Part shown: one piece after another, positions 27,715-37,312 of the stretch
Numbering within the stretch: position 1 is the first letter of the stretch
Layout: every line of letters begins with the position of its first letter
DNA from: Flavobacterium sp. Leaf82
GTDB lineage: Bacteria > Bacteroidota > Bacteroidia > Flavobacteriales > Flavobacteriaceae
Length of the DNA: 64,000 nt
Reading direction: 5' to 3'
Assembly: GCF_001422725.1 (NCBI RefSeq)
Contig: NZ_LMMA01000014.1
Location: 1-64,000 of the forward strand
The notes under the pieces: generated by a model
What the model was told of the DNA's origin: nothing
Database searches by the model: none
Seen by the model: only the letters and a program-made list of their open reading frames with translations
Made by a program: the position numbers and the translations under genes

Positions 27715-30700
27715 ATGAACAATGACATTTCCAGGCAATTTGCCTTTTGGATTTTATTTTTTGGCTTTTTCTGCGGAGTAAATTCTGTTTATTCACAAAC
27801 CGGAACTGTATCGGTTGATTTTAAAAATTCGTCACCTCAAAAAATTATCGATAACCTAAAATCCCGTACACCCTATCAATTTGTTTATCAAAAAGATCTG
27901 GATTTAAGCATGCCGCTAATTACACTTAAAAAAGAAAATGTTTCGATAGATGAAATTTTAAGTGATTTACAAAATCAGACTCATTTAAATTTTAGAAGAA
28001 ATGAGAATAATATAGCCGTAAATAGTAAGGATTCCGCCAAAAAAAAAAGGAAAGGAAAAATTACAGGTAAAGTTGTAGATGTCAACGGACTTTCGTTACC
28101 GGGCGCAAATATAAAAGTGGCTGAACTGGGTTTGGGAACGCAATCTGACATCGATGGTAATTATATACTGGAATTAGAACCGGGAGAATATACGATTGAG
28201 ATAAGTGTTATTTCTTTTCAAACGCAAAAAATCACGGCTGTTAAAGTTCTGGAAGGCGGCGAAACTCCGCTCGTAGTTTCTTTAAAAGAAGATGCAGAAT
28301 CACTGAAAGAGGTTGTAATTGTTCAAAATTACAAACAAGCAACCGCATCTGTACAAGGAATGTTGTTGCAGCAAAAAAAAGCAGCGCAGTTTTCTGATGG
28401 TATTTCGGCAGAGCAAATCGCGAGAACACCGGATAAAGATGTGGCAAGTTCGCTAAAACGTATTACGGGTGTTACTACAATCGACAATAAATATGTGGTG
28501 GTTCGCTCGATGGGAGAACGCTGGAATCAAGCTGTAATGGATGGTATTACGCTGCCAAGTACAGATGCGTATCAGCAAAATTTTTCTTTTGATATTATTC
28601 CAACGGCAATGGTAGAAAGTATTGTGGTTAGTAAAACGGCTACTCCGGATATGTATGCCAATTTTGCGGGAGGATTTGTAGAGGTAAAAACCAAAGATAT
28701 TCCTAAAGAAGATTTTACAAGTGTTTCTATAAGCACTTCTTACAACAGTCGAAGCGTATTTAAAGAAAGACTTACCAAACAAGAAGGAGATTATGATTAT
28801 TTGGGTTTTGATGACGGAAGACGGGATTATCCCACGAACCTGGCTTTTTTAGAGGTGCCAAAAACCGAAGCGGAATCCGGACCTTTTATAGAAGAGTCCA
28901 AACGATTTACAGAAGATAATTTTTCTACTTATAAAACATATGGAGCACCCGGAACGACGCTTCAGTTTGCTTTAGGACGCTCTTATCAGTTAAAAGACAG
29001 TAATAAATGGGGATTTGTAGGTTCTTTGATTTTTAAGAATACACAAGAAAAATTAGAAATTGAACATACGGAAAGAGGAAACTTTATGAGCAATTCGCAA
29101 TTTGGGCAAGAAGGAGAAGAAGGAAGAGAATATTCGGTTTTCGAGAAATTTGGTTTTAGAAACAGCGGTGCAAGTTATTCGTATAATACAACTTTGGGCG
29201 GAATGTTTAACACTGCGATCCAGTTGGGCAACCATAAAATTACAATGCGCAACACTGCAATGCATATTTATAATAACCAGCTCACGCAAATCACCGGATG
29301 GAGAGATAATGTAGGTGCCGAAGAAATCGTAAACGGTACTGCGCTTCCTTATACATCTGAAACAAATTATCCGGTTTATCAAACTTTTATTCAGAGTAAA
29401 CTCGAAGGAAATCACGAATTTGGCAAATTAAAACTGGATTGGTATGCGGCTTACGGCAATGTTACAAAAGATACAAAAGATGCCACTTTTATAGATACAT
29501 ACCGCAAAAAAGTAGGCGAAGACGAATTACTTTACCATCAGGTTTATAATAGTACAAGCAAGTTTCCGTTTAGCAGGGACAACTATACCAATGATGAAAA
29601 CGATTATAACTGGGCTGTTAATCTAAATTTTCCTTTTGATTTTAGTGACACATTTACTAATACGGTTAAGGCGGGTTATTTTGGTACTTATAAAATAGCG
29701 ACAAACCAGCAGGTTTCGAATGCATTGGTTGTAGTAGGGCAGGGAGCTTCTGTTGATCGCGCAGATATTTATGGACCGCTTTCTGAATTACTGGACGGTT
29801 CTAAGTATTATTATGGTGGTTTTGGCTGGAGAAATTACGGACGTTTTGGTGACAAATACGAAGGCGATGTCAAAGTACATTCTCCTTATTTAATGTTAGA
29901 CAATAAAATAAGCAGCTTGTTTAGACTGGTTTGGGGCGTACGTGCAGAAAGTTATATCTATACTCAGATTGCAAGTCAGGCAGAATCTGCAAGTGATTTT
30001 ATAACAGATCAGAAAGACGATAAAAAATGGCAATTTTTACCTTCTGCCAGTTTCATTGTTAGTCCAACCAACAAAATGAATATTCGTTTAGGATATAACA
30101 GATCTGTTTTAAGACCTCAATTTGCTGAGCGTGTAAGCATTCCTTATTTTGATCCGATTCGCGCTGCAAAAATTTACAACTATTCGAACGGAATGGTTTC
30201 GAGTGTTGCCAATAATTATGATTTTAAAATGGAATGGTTTCCGTCTGGCGGAGAAATTTTATCTTTTGGTGTTTACCACAAAAATATAGACAATCCTATT
30301 GAGGCTGTTGGTAATTATACGCCATCAAAAATTAGGAACATCTACAATCTTAACTCTAATAATGCCAAATTATGGGGAGTTGAAATGGAGTTTTACAAAA
30401 GTTTGTCTTTTTTAGGAGAAGGAGAAACCCTGAAAAAAATATTCGTTTACGGAAATGCAGCTTTCAATGATACAAAAGTAACATCGTATGTAAACCTGGA
30501 CGGAACAGGCGGATTATATGAAGCCAACAGACCTTTATACGGGCAATCACCTTATACCTATAATCTGGGATTAGATTATGTAGGCGAAAGATTTGGTTTT
30601 AGCCTTAGACATAATGCTATTGGAGATCAGTATATTCTGGTAGGATATGCCTACGAGTCTGAAGAAATTAGAATGCCATATGCCGTAACGGATGCGCAGG

Positions 30701-30957
30701 TGAGTTATAAGTTTTTTAAAGACAGAAATCTGGAGCTAAAGTTCAGTATTAAAAACATGTTTGATGCCGGTATAGAAACCTACAACAATACAAACAGTTA
30801 TTCGCATATCGAGGAAGTTCCTTACGGCTCAAACCCAAGAGACCGTTACAGTCTGGGCGCTCACGCAACAGATAAATATGATGAAGATATCGATCAGGTT
30901 GTATTTAAGGCATGGAGCGGAAGAACGGCGTCATTATCTCTTAATTATAATTTTTAA
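27715..30957 (+). CDS. TonB-dependent receptor with STN signalling domain
   Basis: 1080 residues. A signal peptide (about 1-28) is followed by an STN domain (about 32-105; VSVDFKNSSPQKIIDNL, FVYQKDLD) that contacts FecR, a carboxypeptidase-regulatory-like domain (about 113-195; GKITGKVVDVNGLSLPGANI), a plug (about 225-330; SSLKRITGVTTI, AGGFVEVKTKDIP) and a large barrel ending in SLSLNYNF. It is not of SusC type and has no SusD partner. With the sigma/FecR pair it is expected to sense its own ligand and switch on the operon. The ligand is unknown; the downstream beta-helix and S41 genes are its likely co-workers. Confidence 0.93.
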   Translation: MNNDISRQFAFWILFFGFFCGVNSVYSQTGTVSVDFKNSSPQKIIDNLKSRTPYQFVYQKDLDLSMPLITLKKENVSIDEILSDLQNQTHLNFRRNENNIAVNSKDSAKKKRKGKITGKVVDVNGLSLPGANIKVAELGLGTQSDIDGNYILELEPGEYTIEISVISFQTQKITAVKVLEGGETPLVVSLKEDAESLKEVVIVQNYKQATASVQGMLLQQKKAAQFSDGISAEQIARTPDKDVASSLKRITGVTTIDNKYVVVRSMGERWNQAVMDGITLPSTDAYQQNFSFDIIPTAMVESIVVSKTATPDMYANFAGGFVEVKTKDIPKEDFTSVSISTSYNSRSVFKERLTKQEGDYDYLGFDDGRRDYPTNLAFLEVPKTEAESGPFIEESKRFTEDNFSTYKTYGAPGTTLQFALGRSYQLKDSNKWGFVGSLIFKNTQEKLEIEHTERGNFMSNSQFGQEGEEGREYSVFEKFGFRNSGASYSYNTTLGGMFNTAIQLGNHKITMRNTAMHIYNNQLTQITGWRDNVGAEEIVNGTALPYTSETNYPVYQTFIQSKLEGNHEFGKLKLDWYAAYGNVTKDTKDATFIDTYRKKVGEDELLYHQVYNSTSKFPFSRDNYTNDENDYNWAVNLNFPFDFSDTFTNTVKAGYFGTYKIATNQQVSNALVVVGQGASVDRADIYGPLSELLDGSKYYYGGFGWRNYGRFGDKYEGDVKVHSPYLMLDNKISSLFRLVWGVRAESYIYTQIASQAESASDFITDQKDDKKWQFLPSASFIVSPTNKMNIRLGYNRSVLRPQFAERVSIPYFDPIRAAKIYNYSNGMVSSVANNYDFKMEWFPSGGEILSFGVYHKNIDNPIEAVGNYTPSKIRNIYNLNSNNAKLWGVEMEFYKSLSFLGEGETLKKIFVYGNAAFNDTKVTSYVNLDGTGGLYEANRPLYGQSPYTYNLGLDYVGERFGFSLRHNAIGDQYILVGYAYESEEIRMPYAVTDAQVSYKFFKDRNLELKFSIKNMFDAGIETYNNTNSYSHIEEVPYGSNPRDRYSLGAHATDKYDEDIDQVVFKAWSGRTASLSLNYNF

Positions 30958-31000
30958 GCACACAGATCTATAAACAGAGGTCTGTAAATCCTGAATATTA

Positions 31001-31387
31001 AGAAACCGTTAACAATAAAAAAGAGGGATGATATTTTAAGTTTTCAAAAGCTAATGTATATAGTTGTAAGTATTAGATTTCTTTTTTGTTTAGTGCATTA
31101 AATAAAGAACAGAGAAAAAATACTTTACGAAGGTCTTTTAAAATCGAAGCAAAACTGTTGCTCTTTTACGTGGAAATTTTAAAAGGATGGAAAGCGAATC
31201 TTCACTGCGATAAAAAAAACCTAAGAGTGACAGATAGATTTTAGGTATAAACCCCGATGGTAAAGCGGGTAGTTTATAGAAAAAGTGCTTTACCAAAAAA
31301 AGAGAAAGACCTAAGGAAAGATATTTTGCTGCTCTCTCCAAAGGCCTAGTTTGTAATAGCGGCAAATATAGCAATAATTAAATTATT
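31001..31387 (+). promoter_or_regulatory. Second ECF-type block and long leader before the beta-helix gene
   Basis: GTTAACA (31008-31014), GATATTTTA (31030-31038), CTAATGTA (31051-31058), matching the block before fecR. A leader of over 300 nt follows to the start codon at 31388. It contains several short complementary stretches (for example ACCCCG/CGGGT near 31250 and CCTAAG/TTTAGG) but no recognisable riboswitch. A minus-strand ORF at 31138-31374 looks spurious. Confidence 0.55.
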
Positions 31388-32689
31388 ATGAAAAATTTTT
31401 TTCTATTCGCAATGGTAGCTCTATTAGTGAGCTCTTGCCAAAATGATGATTCTTCTGCAGATTCTTCTTTTTCTATGAAGGCTTCAGGTGCTGATTACAC
31501 AGGGTATCCAGCAACAGTTCAGACGGTAAGCGGTGCTATTACAACCAATACTACATGGACAAACGACAAAGTTTGGGAAATCGACGGAGTAGTTACTGTA
31601 AAAGACGGTGCTAAACTTACGATTCAGGCAGGAACATTCATTAAAGCAAAACCTCTGGCTCCGGGAGTAGCAACAGGTGTACTTGTAATTACAAAAACAG
31701 GTCAGATAGATGCTCAGGGAACTGCTACTGCGCCAGTAGTTTTTACAAGTTATAATTTATTAGACGGCAATGCAAATACAGTAGCAGCTCCAGGAGATTT
31801 TGGTGGTGTAGTTGTATTGGGTAATGCTGAAGTAAACAATGGTTCGACTACAAATATTGTTGAAGGATTAGACGATCAGGCTAATTTTGCTGAATTTTAT
31901 TATGGTGGTACAAACAATGCTCATAATGCAGGTTCATTGACTTATGTACGTATCGAGTTTGCAGGACGTATTTTAGATACTGATATCGAAATCAACGGAT
32001 TAACATTTGCAGGAGTTGGTAACGGAACTGTAGTAAACCACATTCAGGTTTCTTACGGAAGAGACGATTCTTATGAGTTTTTTGGAGGTACTGTAAACGC
32101 AACTCATTTAGTATCATTTGCTGCTGATGATGATAACTTTGACTTTGATCTTGGTTACACAGGTTCAATTACAAAAGCTATTGCTATTGCTGACAGTAAT
32201 TCTACTCACAGTTTAAGTGGCGGAAATCCTGATTCTAATGGTATCGAATTAGATAACAATGCAGGAGGAACTGTAACTACACTTATTACTAGACCGGTTA
32301 TATCTCAATTATCAATAATTGGTGTAAGCTCCTCTACAGTAGCTGCTTTATATGAAAATGCTATACACGTGCGCAGAGCTGGAAAAATATCTCTTACTGA
32401 TGCAACTGTTACAGGATATAAAACAGGAATTAGATGGGAATCTCCATCTGTACCAAGTGGTTCTACTTGGTTAAGAGTATCAATTCACGGATTTGATAAT
32501 GCACTTTTACCAGCAGGAACTGTTTTAGGCGGAATTGGTAATGCTACATCTACTGTTAATCCGGCTACAAAATGGTCATTAAGCCAACCATTTTTTAATG
32601 ATGGTGCTTTGAATTTTACAGGAACTACAGGAGCATTTAAAACAGAAGCCAATTGGACAAGCAACTGGACTAAGTTTACAAATTTTTAA
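31388..32689 (+). CDS. Right-handed beta-helix-like surface lipoprotein
   Basis: 433 residues. A lipoprotein signal with Cys near residue 17 (VSSCQND) is followed by a Thr/Asn-rich, glycine-punctuated domain with GVVTVKDGAKLTIQAGTFIKA, DFGGVVVLGNAEVN, YVRIEFAGRI and DDSYEFFGGTVNATH, which suggests stacked beta-helix coils. No catalytic residues of known pectate-lyase folds can be assigned. Similar proteins, from general knowledge, sit next to TonB receptors in other bacteria. Here it follows the receptor under a copy of the ECF-type block, so it is probably the receptor's substrate-binding partner. Ligand unknown. Confidence 0.75.
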   Translation: MKNFFLFAMVALLVSSCQNDDSSADSSFSMKASGADYTGYPATVQTVSGAITTNTTWTNDKVWEIDGVVTVKDGAKLTIQAGTFIKAKPLAPGVATGVLVITKTGQIDAQGTATAPVVFTSYNLLDGNANTVAAPGDFGGVVVLGNAEVNNGSTTNIVEGLDDQANFAEFYYGGTNNAHNAGSLTYVRIEFAGRILDTDIEINGLTFAGVGNGTVVNHIQVSYGRDDSYEFFGGTVNATHLVSFAADDDNFDFDLGYTGSITKAIAIADSNSTHSLSGGNPDSNGIELDNNAGGTVTTLITRPVISQLSIIGVSSSTVAALYENAIHVRRAGKISLTDATVTGYKTGIRWESPSVPSGSTWLRVSIHGFDNALLPAGTVLGGIGNATSTVNPATKWSLSQPFFNDGALNFTGTTGAFKTEANWTSNWTKFTNF

Positions 32690-32712
32690 TTAGGTTAAAT
32701 TATTAAAATTGG

Positions 32713-32743
32713 ACATGGACAGAATATTTCTGTCCATGTTTTT
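32713..32743 (+). terminator. Terminator after the beta-helix gene
   Basis: ACATGGACAG and CTGTCCATGT form a 10-bp stem with a 7-nt loop followed by T. It lies 23 bp after the beta-helix stop and before the next start at 32757. It may attenuate rather than end the operon. Confidence 0.75.
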
Positions 32744-32756
32744 AAAAATAAAAAAA

Positions 32757-33611
32757 ATGAAAAAAAAATTACTTTTATTATTATTTATTTTGGTTTCAGC
32801 TGTATCGTCAGCACAATTTACAGTTTGGGAAGATGATTTTGATGACGCTGATGCTTCAGACTGGATTTTACTCGACAAAGACGGCAACGGAAGTAACTGG
32901 ATTGCCAGAAAAAATATCAAACTTGACGAAAATAACGCTATTGTAGATGGTACTGCTTCTGTTTTAGGAAATTACAATATAGATTTAGCAACCGCATCGC
33001 CATTAGAAACTTTAGAAGATAACTTAGCCATATCTCCAGTTCAGGATTTGTCTTTTTATTCCGGAACAGTAACACTGGTTTTAAATGCACAGCCCAGTGC
33101 TTACGACAGCAATCAGGAGTTATCTGTATATGGATCTACTTCACCGGATCCGGCAACGTTTACACTTATTGGTAAAATTAATTTAGAAAGACTAACAATC
33201 GATGAACCTGAATTTAAGGATTATTCGATAGATATATCTCAGTTTTCAGGTCAGACATCCGTATATATTGCATTAGGAAATAATACTACTACAGGTTTTA
33301 TTGGCTACGAAATTGATAAAGTTTCAGTAATTGCTCAGGCACTTTTAGGAGTTGATGATGTCGAGTTGGGAGCTAAGGTTTGTAAACTGAATCAAAATCC
33401 TGTTCAGGAGAATTTAGAATTAGAATTAGGAGAACAATTTCAAACAGAAGAAACGACTGTAAAAATTTACAATTCTATTGGATTATTAGTAAAAGAAACA
33501 CCTTATAAAAAAGAGAATTTAAGTGTTGGTGAGTTAGCACAAGGTGTTTATTTTCTTTTAATATCAGATAACAACAATACTACCGGAAAATTAAAATTTA
33601 TCAAAAAGTAA
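32757..33611 (+). CDS. T9SS-secreted choice-of-anchor J-type protein
   Basis: About 284 residues from the ATG giving MKKKLLLLLFILVSAVSSAQ, a clean Sec signal; an in-frame start 16 codons earlier would lie inside the terminator hairpin and is unlikely. A jelly-roll adhesin-type domain follows (TVWEDDFDDADASDWILLDKDG, YIALGNNTTTGFIGYEIDKV), then a type A T9SS sorting domain in the last ~75 residues (LNQNPVQENLELEL, VKIYNSIGLLVKE, GVYFLLISD, ending KLKFIKK). It is therefore exported and probably surface-attached. Function within the receptor locus is unknown. Confidence 0.85.
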   Translation: MKKKLLLLLFILVSAVSSAQFTVWEDDFDDADASDWILLDKDGNGSNWIARKNIKLDENNAIVDGTASVLGNYNIDLATASPLETLEDNLAISPVQDLSFYSGTVTLVLNAQPSAYDSNQELSVYGSTSPDPATFTLIGKINLERLTIDEPEFKDYSIDISQFSGQTSVYIALGNNTTTGFIGYEIDKVSVIAQALLGVDDVELGAKVCKLNQNPVQENLELELGEQFQTEETTVKIYNSIGLLVKETPYKKENLSVGELAQGVYFLLISDNNNTTGKLKFIKK

Positions 33612-33668
33612 CTATTGAAAGATTACAAATTTTTGACAAACAAGATATTACAATACAAACAAAAGAAT

Positions 33669-34457
33669 ATGAAGAATATATTGACAAGAGTTTTAATTTT
33701 TTGGGTTTCACTGGCATTTTTTGCATCATGTGCAAATGACGAACTAACGTCTCTTTATGGAAATCAAACAGATCAGCCCGGAAAAGTCGTTATTATTGGA
33801 TACAGCGCACTAAATGATTCGATACAAATAACCGTAAATGGTAAACCGGTAGAAATAGGAAAAGAGAAACGTACCGCTTTTGTTAAAAAAGTAGAGAAAG
33901 ATTACGAATTTGTATATCATGGAGACGAGGAGAAAGTTTTTGAGTTTACCAGTAAAACGACCAAAGAACTGTTGAGAACGTACCGTTTTACTGCAAAGAA
34001 AACCAAAGACACACTCTCGTTCTATGCCAAAGAAAATATTTGGCTGGATAATATTGTTTCCTTAAAACCGGGAGTTCTAAAACAACCTGGTTATAACGGA
34101 TACAGATTTATTTTTCCTACGCTAAACTTATATTCAAAAACAGGTTACACAGGAAAATTAGACGGAATTATTCGCAAGCTTAACGGTCAGCTTTTGGGAG
34201 TTGTAGAAAACATAGGCAAAGACCAATTTAGCCCATTTATCGAGTTTTCGTTTAGTTCACCGCCAACAATTATAATGGAACTCGTAAAACACGGTACAAC
34301 AGAATCGTATATTACGGGAAAGAAAGTAACGCTGAATATGACCATGTCAGTCAATAAATCAAAATTAATCATATTAGAAGAAAAAAAGGATGCCAATGGC
34401 GCTTTTGCAGGAGTAGACGGAACGCTGAACCTGACTGATTTTTTTGTTTTTAAATAA
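33669..34457 (+). CDS. Uncharacterised lipoprotein of the receptor locus
   Basis: About 262 residues starting at the ATG of MKNILTRVLIFWVSLAFFASCAND, which gives a proper lipobox; the frame is open 18 codons further from a TTG. The protein is beta-rich, with two repeated-looking halves of small sandwich-type strands (VVIIGYSALNDSIQITVNG; YRFIFPTLNLYSK). I do not recognise it. It lies 57 bp after the T9SS gene and 63 bp before the S41 peptidase gene, on the same strand. Confidence 0.75.
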   Translation: MKNILTRVLIFWVSLAFFASCANDELTSLYGNQTDQPGKVVIIGYSALNDSIQITVNGKPVEIGKEKRTAFVKKVEKDYEFVYHGDEEKVFEFTSKTTKELLRTYRFTAKKTKDTLSFYAKENIWLDNIVSLKPGVLKQPGYNGYRFIFPTLNLYSKTGYTGKLDGIIRKLNGQLLGVVENIGKDQFSPFIEFSFSSPPTIIMELVKHGTTESYITGKKVTLNMTMSVNKSKLIILEEKKDANGAFAGVDGTLNLTDFFVFK

Positions 34458-34520
34458 TTAGGTTCTTTTTGTTTTAGTGATAAAGTTAAAATCCGGATTT
34501 ATAAATTTCAAGTGTATAAA

Positions 34521-35879
34521 ATGAAGAAATATCCTTCAGTTCTCATTTTGCCATTATTTTTTTTGGTGACAATTATTTTCTCCTGTACTTCAGATGATCC
34601 TTATGTTCCTGTTTATGAGCAAGGTTCTAATGAATATGTGAATGATTGGATGTACCAGCAAATGAAAAAATATTACCGCTGGAATGCAACAATGCCGGAT
34701 CAAAATGATTTATCCTTGAACCCAAAAGAATATTTTGCAGGATTATTGCAAAAGGATGACATTTATTCTTATGCCTTACATCCTGCATTGCCCGAAACAG
34801 CACCACAAAGCCTAAGAAGGAAATTTGGTTTTGATGTTTCTTTCTTTGAATTTAAAGGAAAAATTTACGGGGCAATCTTATATGTATTAGCAGATTCACC
34901 TGCAAAAAATAATGGGCTGCAAAGAGGGCAACTCATTACTAAAATAGACGGTACAGAATTGAATCAGGGAAATTATGACCGCTTGTATCAAAATATGATT
35001 ACAGCATCGCATTTAGATTTAGAAACAAGTACTTATACCTTACAATCCGGTTTTTCTGTGGCAAAACAAGTTTCCTTATTACAGGGATATTCTTTTTTAC
35101 AACCCATTTCATACCAAATAATCGAAGAAAAAAACACCAAAATTGGATATGTCGAAATTCCACATTTTGATGTTGGGCAAGCACAATCGTTTCTTCCTGT
35201 TTTTCAGGAATTAAAAAGTAAAGGCATTACAGAGCTAATTTTGGATTTAAGATATAATGGAGGAGGAGATATCGCCGCCGCAACAGCCTTAAGTATTATT
35301 GTAGCCCCTAATATTAAATCCGGTGATCTCTTTATAAAATTTGAAGGAAACGCAAACGGAGGCAACATAGACCAAACATTTTTGCAGGCATTGCAAAGTA
35401 ACGAATCCAGGGTAGGTTTTGATGCTTTACAAAACGTTCATCCGTCGATAAATAAAGTGTATGTTTTATGCGGAAATCGTACCGCATCTGCCTCAGAACT
35501 TATTATTAACAACCTCAAACCGTATATAAACGTTGTCACTATAGGAGAAAAAACATTTGGTAAAGATGTAGCCGGATTTCCTATAGAAGATGACCGAATT
35601 GCGGGAACTAAAGGCTGGATATTGTATCCTTCGATTTATAAATTATTCAATTCCAGACACGAAGGAGATTATTCTAAAGGAATTAATCCAACCATTTTGG
35701 CGAATGAAATTCAGGAACCAGAAGTTTTTACTCTGGGTAATAAGTCAGAAATTTTATTAAAAACCGCACTAAACACCATAAGCGGAAATACAGCAACACA
35801 AAAAACAGCAACGCTAAGATCATTGCCGCTCTCTGTCATTTCTACAGATGTTGATCCCTTGTTGAAAATACTACCTTAA
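34521..35879 (+). CDS. S41-family (C-terminal processing) peptidase, lipoprotein
   Basis: About 452 residues from the ATG of MKKYPSVL; a GTG three codons earlier is less likely. A lipoprotein signal (Cys near 22, IFSCTSDD) is followed by a helical N-terminal segment, a PDZ domain (about 105-180; YVLADSPAKNNGLQRGQLITKIDG) and the S41 core with LILDLRYNGGG, Ser near 325 in TASASELI and Lys near 348 in GEKTFGK, so the catalytic pair is intact. It is the last large gene of the sigma/FecR/receptor locus. It may process T9SS or receptor partners on the periplasmic or surface side, or be a nutrient protease. Confidence 0.9.
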   Translation: MKKYPSVLILPLFFLVTIIFSCTSDDPYVPVYEQGSNEYVNDWMYQQMKKYYRWNATMPDQNDLSLNPKEYFAGLLQKDDIYSYALHPALPETAPQSLRRKFGFDVSFFEFKGKIYGAILYVLADSPAKNNGLQRGQLITKIDGTELNQGNYDRLYQNMITASHLDLETSTYTLQSGFSVAKQVSLLQGYSFLQPISYQIIEEKNTKIGYVEIPHFDVGQAQSFLPVFQELKSKGITELILDLRYNGGGDIAAATALSIIVAPNIKSGDLFIKFEGNANGGNIDQTFLQALQSNESRVGFDALQNVHPSINKVYVLCGNRTASASELIINNLKPYINVVTIGEKTFGKDVAGFPIEDDRIAGTKGWILYPSIYKLFNSRHEGDYSKGINPTILANEIQEPEVFTLGNKSEILLKTALNTISGNTATQKTATLRSLPLSVISTDVDPLLKILP

Positions 35880-35922
35880 TTTCAGGCTATATTATAATTT
35901 AAAAGATTTTAAGGACGATATT

Positions 35923-36216
35923 ATGCAAGGAATTGACAATAGGGAACATCGCAATTTACTGGATGTGTTTTATAAATATGAGCAAATGTCCGGCATTGAC
36001 AAAAATAAAAGCAATGTGATATCAGAAGAAGATTCCAAAATTCAAAAAGACATGGAAGAACTGACGTTATTATATGAAAACTTTAAATTTTTGCTGGCTG
36101 AACTCAAGAAATGTGCGAAAGACTATGAACTCAAAAAAAAGTCTACCAGAAGCATTCTTCATAAAAGAATTAGAATTTTAGTCACCAAACTGCAAAAGAT
36201 TAATGTTGACGTATAA
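35923..36216 (+). CDS. Small charged, coiled-coil protein
   Basis: 97 residues, mostly helical and Lys/Glu-rich (DMEELTLLYENFKFLLAELKKCAKDYELKKK), with no signal or membrane segment. It starts 43 bp after the S41 peptidase gene on the same strand. Function unknown; the coding call rests on length, composition and position. Confidence 0.55.
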   Translation: MQGIDNREHRNLLDVFYKYEQMSGIDKNKSNVISEEDSKIQKDMEELTLLYENFKFLLAELKKCAKDYELKKKSTRSILHKRIRILVTKLQKINVDV

Positions 36217-36262
36217 CATTAATCTTTTTTAATTTTTGCTTATCAATAGGCGAATTGTAAAC

Positions 36263-37159
36263 TTAAACAGAAAGCTTAGAGAGAATTAGCCTGATATTTT
36301 TCATGACAAGTTCTGGCTCTTCTAGTTGTATAAAATGTCCGGATTTTAGTGTTGCAATTTGTTTAAAATCAGTTACTCCGGCTTTAAGCGATTCTTTAGA
36401 GTCGTACCATAATTGTCTGTCTGCCGCATTATGTTCAGTATCTGTTTTCATACTTGTTATCGCAATAACCGGAACATCAGGCAAATTAGGTAATGTTGCC
36501 GTGTATTTAAAATCAGCAATTAACTGAAGTGTTTCCAGTGCAATACCTGAATTTGCGCCATAAGCAGCTTTATAAGTATTATAAAAAGTGTTTATCTGAT
36601 CTTGCGAAAACTGATTGTATTTTTCGTGAGAAGCATCAACAAATATCAAACCCGCAACTTTTTCCGGATTTTTTATGGCATAATCCCTAATAATCAATCC
36701 TCCTAAAGAATGTCCTACAAGCACAACCTTTCTGCCATTTGCAAACTGATCGATAACACTTGCAAGTTCACTGGTTAATTTATTAATATCCCTAGGCTCC
36801 GTATTAAATTCTGATTTTCCGTAACCAGCCCTGTCATATAATAAAACATCTGAGTCTAGATAATCAGATATTGATAAAATTTCAGAAGCTCTTCCGGTGC
36901 TATACCACGACGTATGATCATTGCCATGACCAGACTCAAAAACAACCAAATATTTGGATTTTTTAGATACTGTATAAGCCATTAATTTATGAGTTCCTAA
37001 ATTTACTGTCGTTCCGGAAAATTCAGTTTTACGATTTTTATTGTCGTCTGAACAAGAGGTAAAAGAGAGCACAGAAATCAGGATTATAAAAACAGAGAGT
37101 ATTCTAATTTTGATGCTTTTTTGGGGTTTTAATTTTCGTGTTTCGTGTTTAAAAATCAT
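36263..37159 (-). CDS. Alpha/beta hydrolase lipoprotein
   Basis: About 298 residues from the ATG of MIFKHETRKLK; a start 17 codons earlier would place extra hydrophobic residues before the signal. The signal sequence ILSVFIILISVLSFTSC has a lipobox near residue 36. The hydrolase core has VFESGHGNDHTSW (oxyanion loop), DRAGYGKS, GHSLGG with the nucleophile Ser, a Asp in FVDASH, and a late His in LKSGHFIQLEEP. Substrate unknown. It follows the membrane-bound AraC regulator by 153 bp on the same strand. Confidence 0.85.
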   Translation of the reverse strand: MIFKHETRKLKPQKSIKIRILSVFIILISVLSFTSCSDDNKNRKTEFSGTTVNLGTHKLMAYTVSKKSKYLVVFESGHGNDHTSWYSTGRASEILSISDYLDSDVLLYDRAGYGKSEFNTEPRDINKLTSELASVIDQFANGRKVVLVGHSLGGLIIRDYAIKNPEKVAGLIFVDASHEKYNQFSQDQINTFYNTYKAAYGANSGIALETLQLIADFKYTATLPNLPDVPVIAITSMKTDTEHNAADRQLWYDSKESLKAGVTDFKQIATLKSGHFIQLEEPELVMKNIRLILSKLSV

Positions 37160-37312
37160 TGTAGCGTTTTTAGTTTTATAAAGTAAATTCGATACAAATA
37201 TTAGGATCATTTACCAGTTAAAAGTTCTGATTTATGAATCAGAACCTCTTTTAAACAAACTATAATCTACAAACTTCTTAATTACAAGAAAATCAAAATA
37301 ACCATAAACAGT

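Noticed and set aside
29053..29415. 120-codon minus-strand ORF inside the receptor gene
   Set aside because: Shadow frame of the TonB receptor with no independent start region.
31138..31374. 78-codon minus-strand ORF in the leader of the beta-helix gene
   Set aside because: Lies antisense in a likely leader, is out of step with all neighbours, and has a low-quality protein sequence.
32709..32756. Upstream extension of the T9SS protein
   Set aside because: Falls within the terminator hairpin and would mask the signal peptide.
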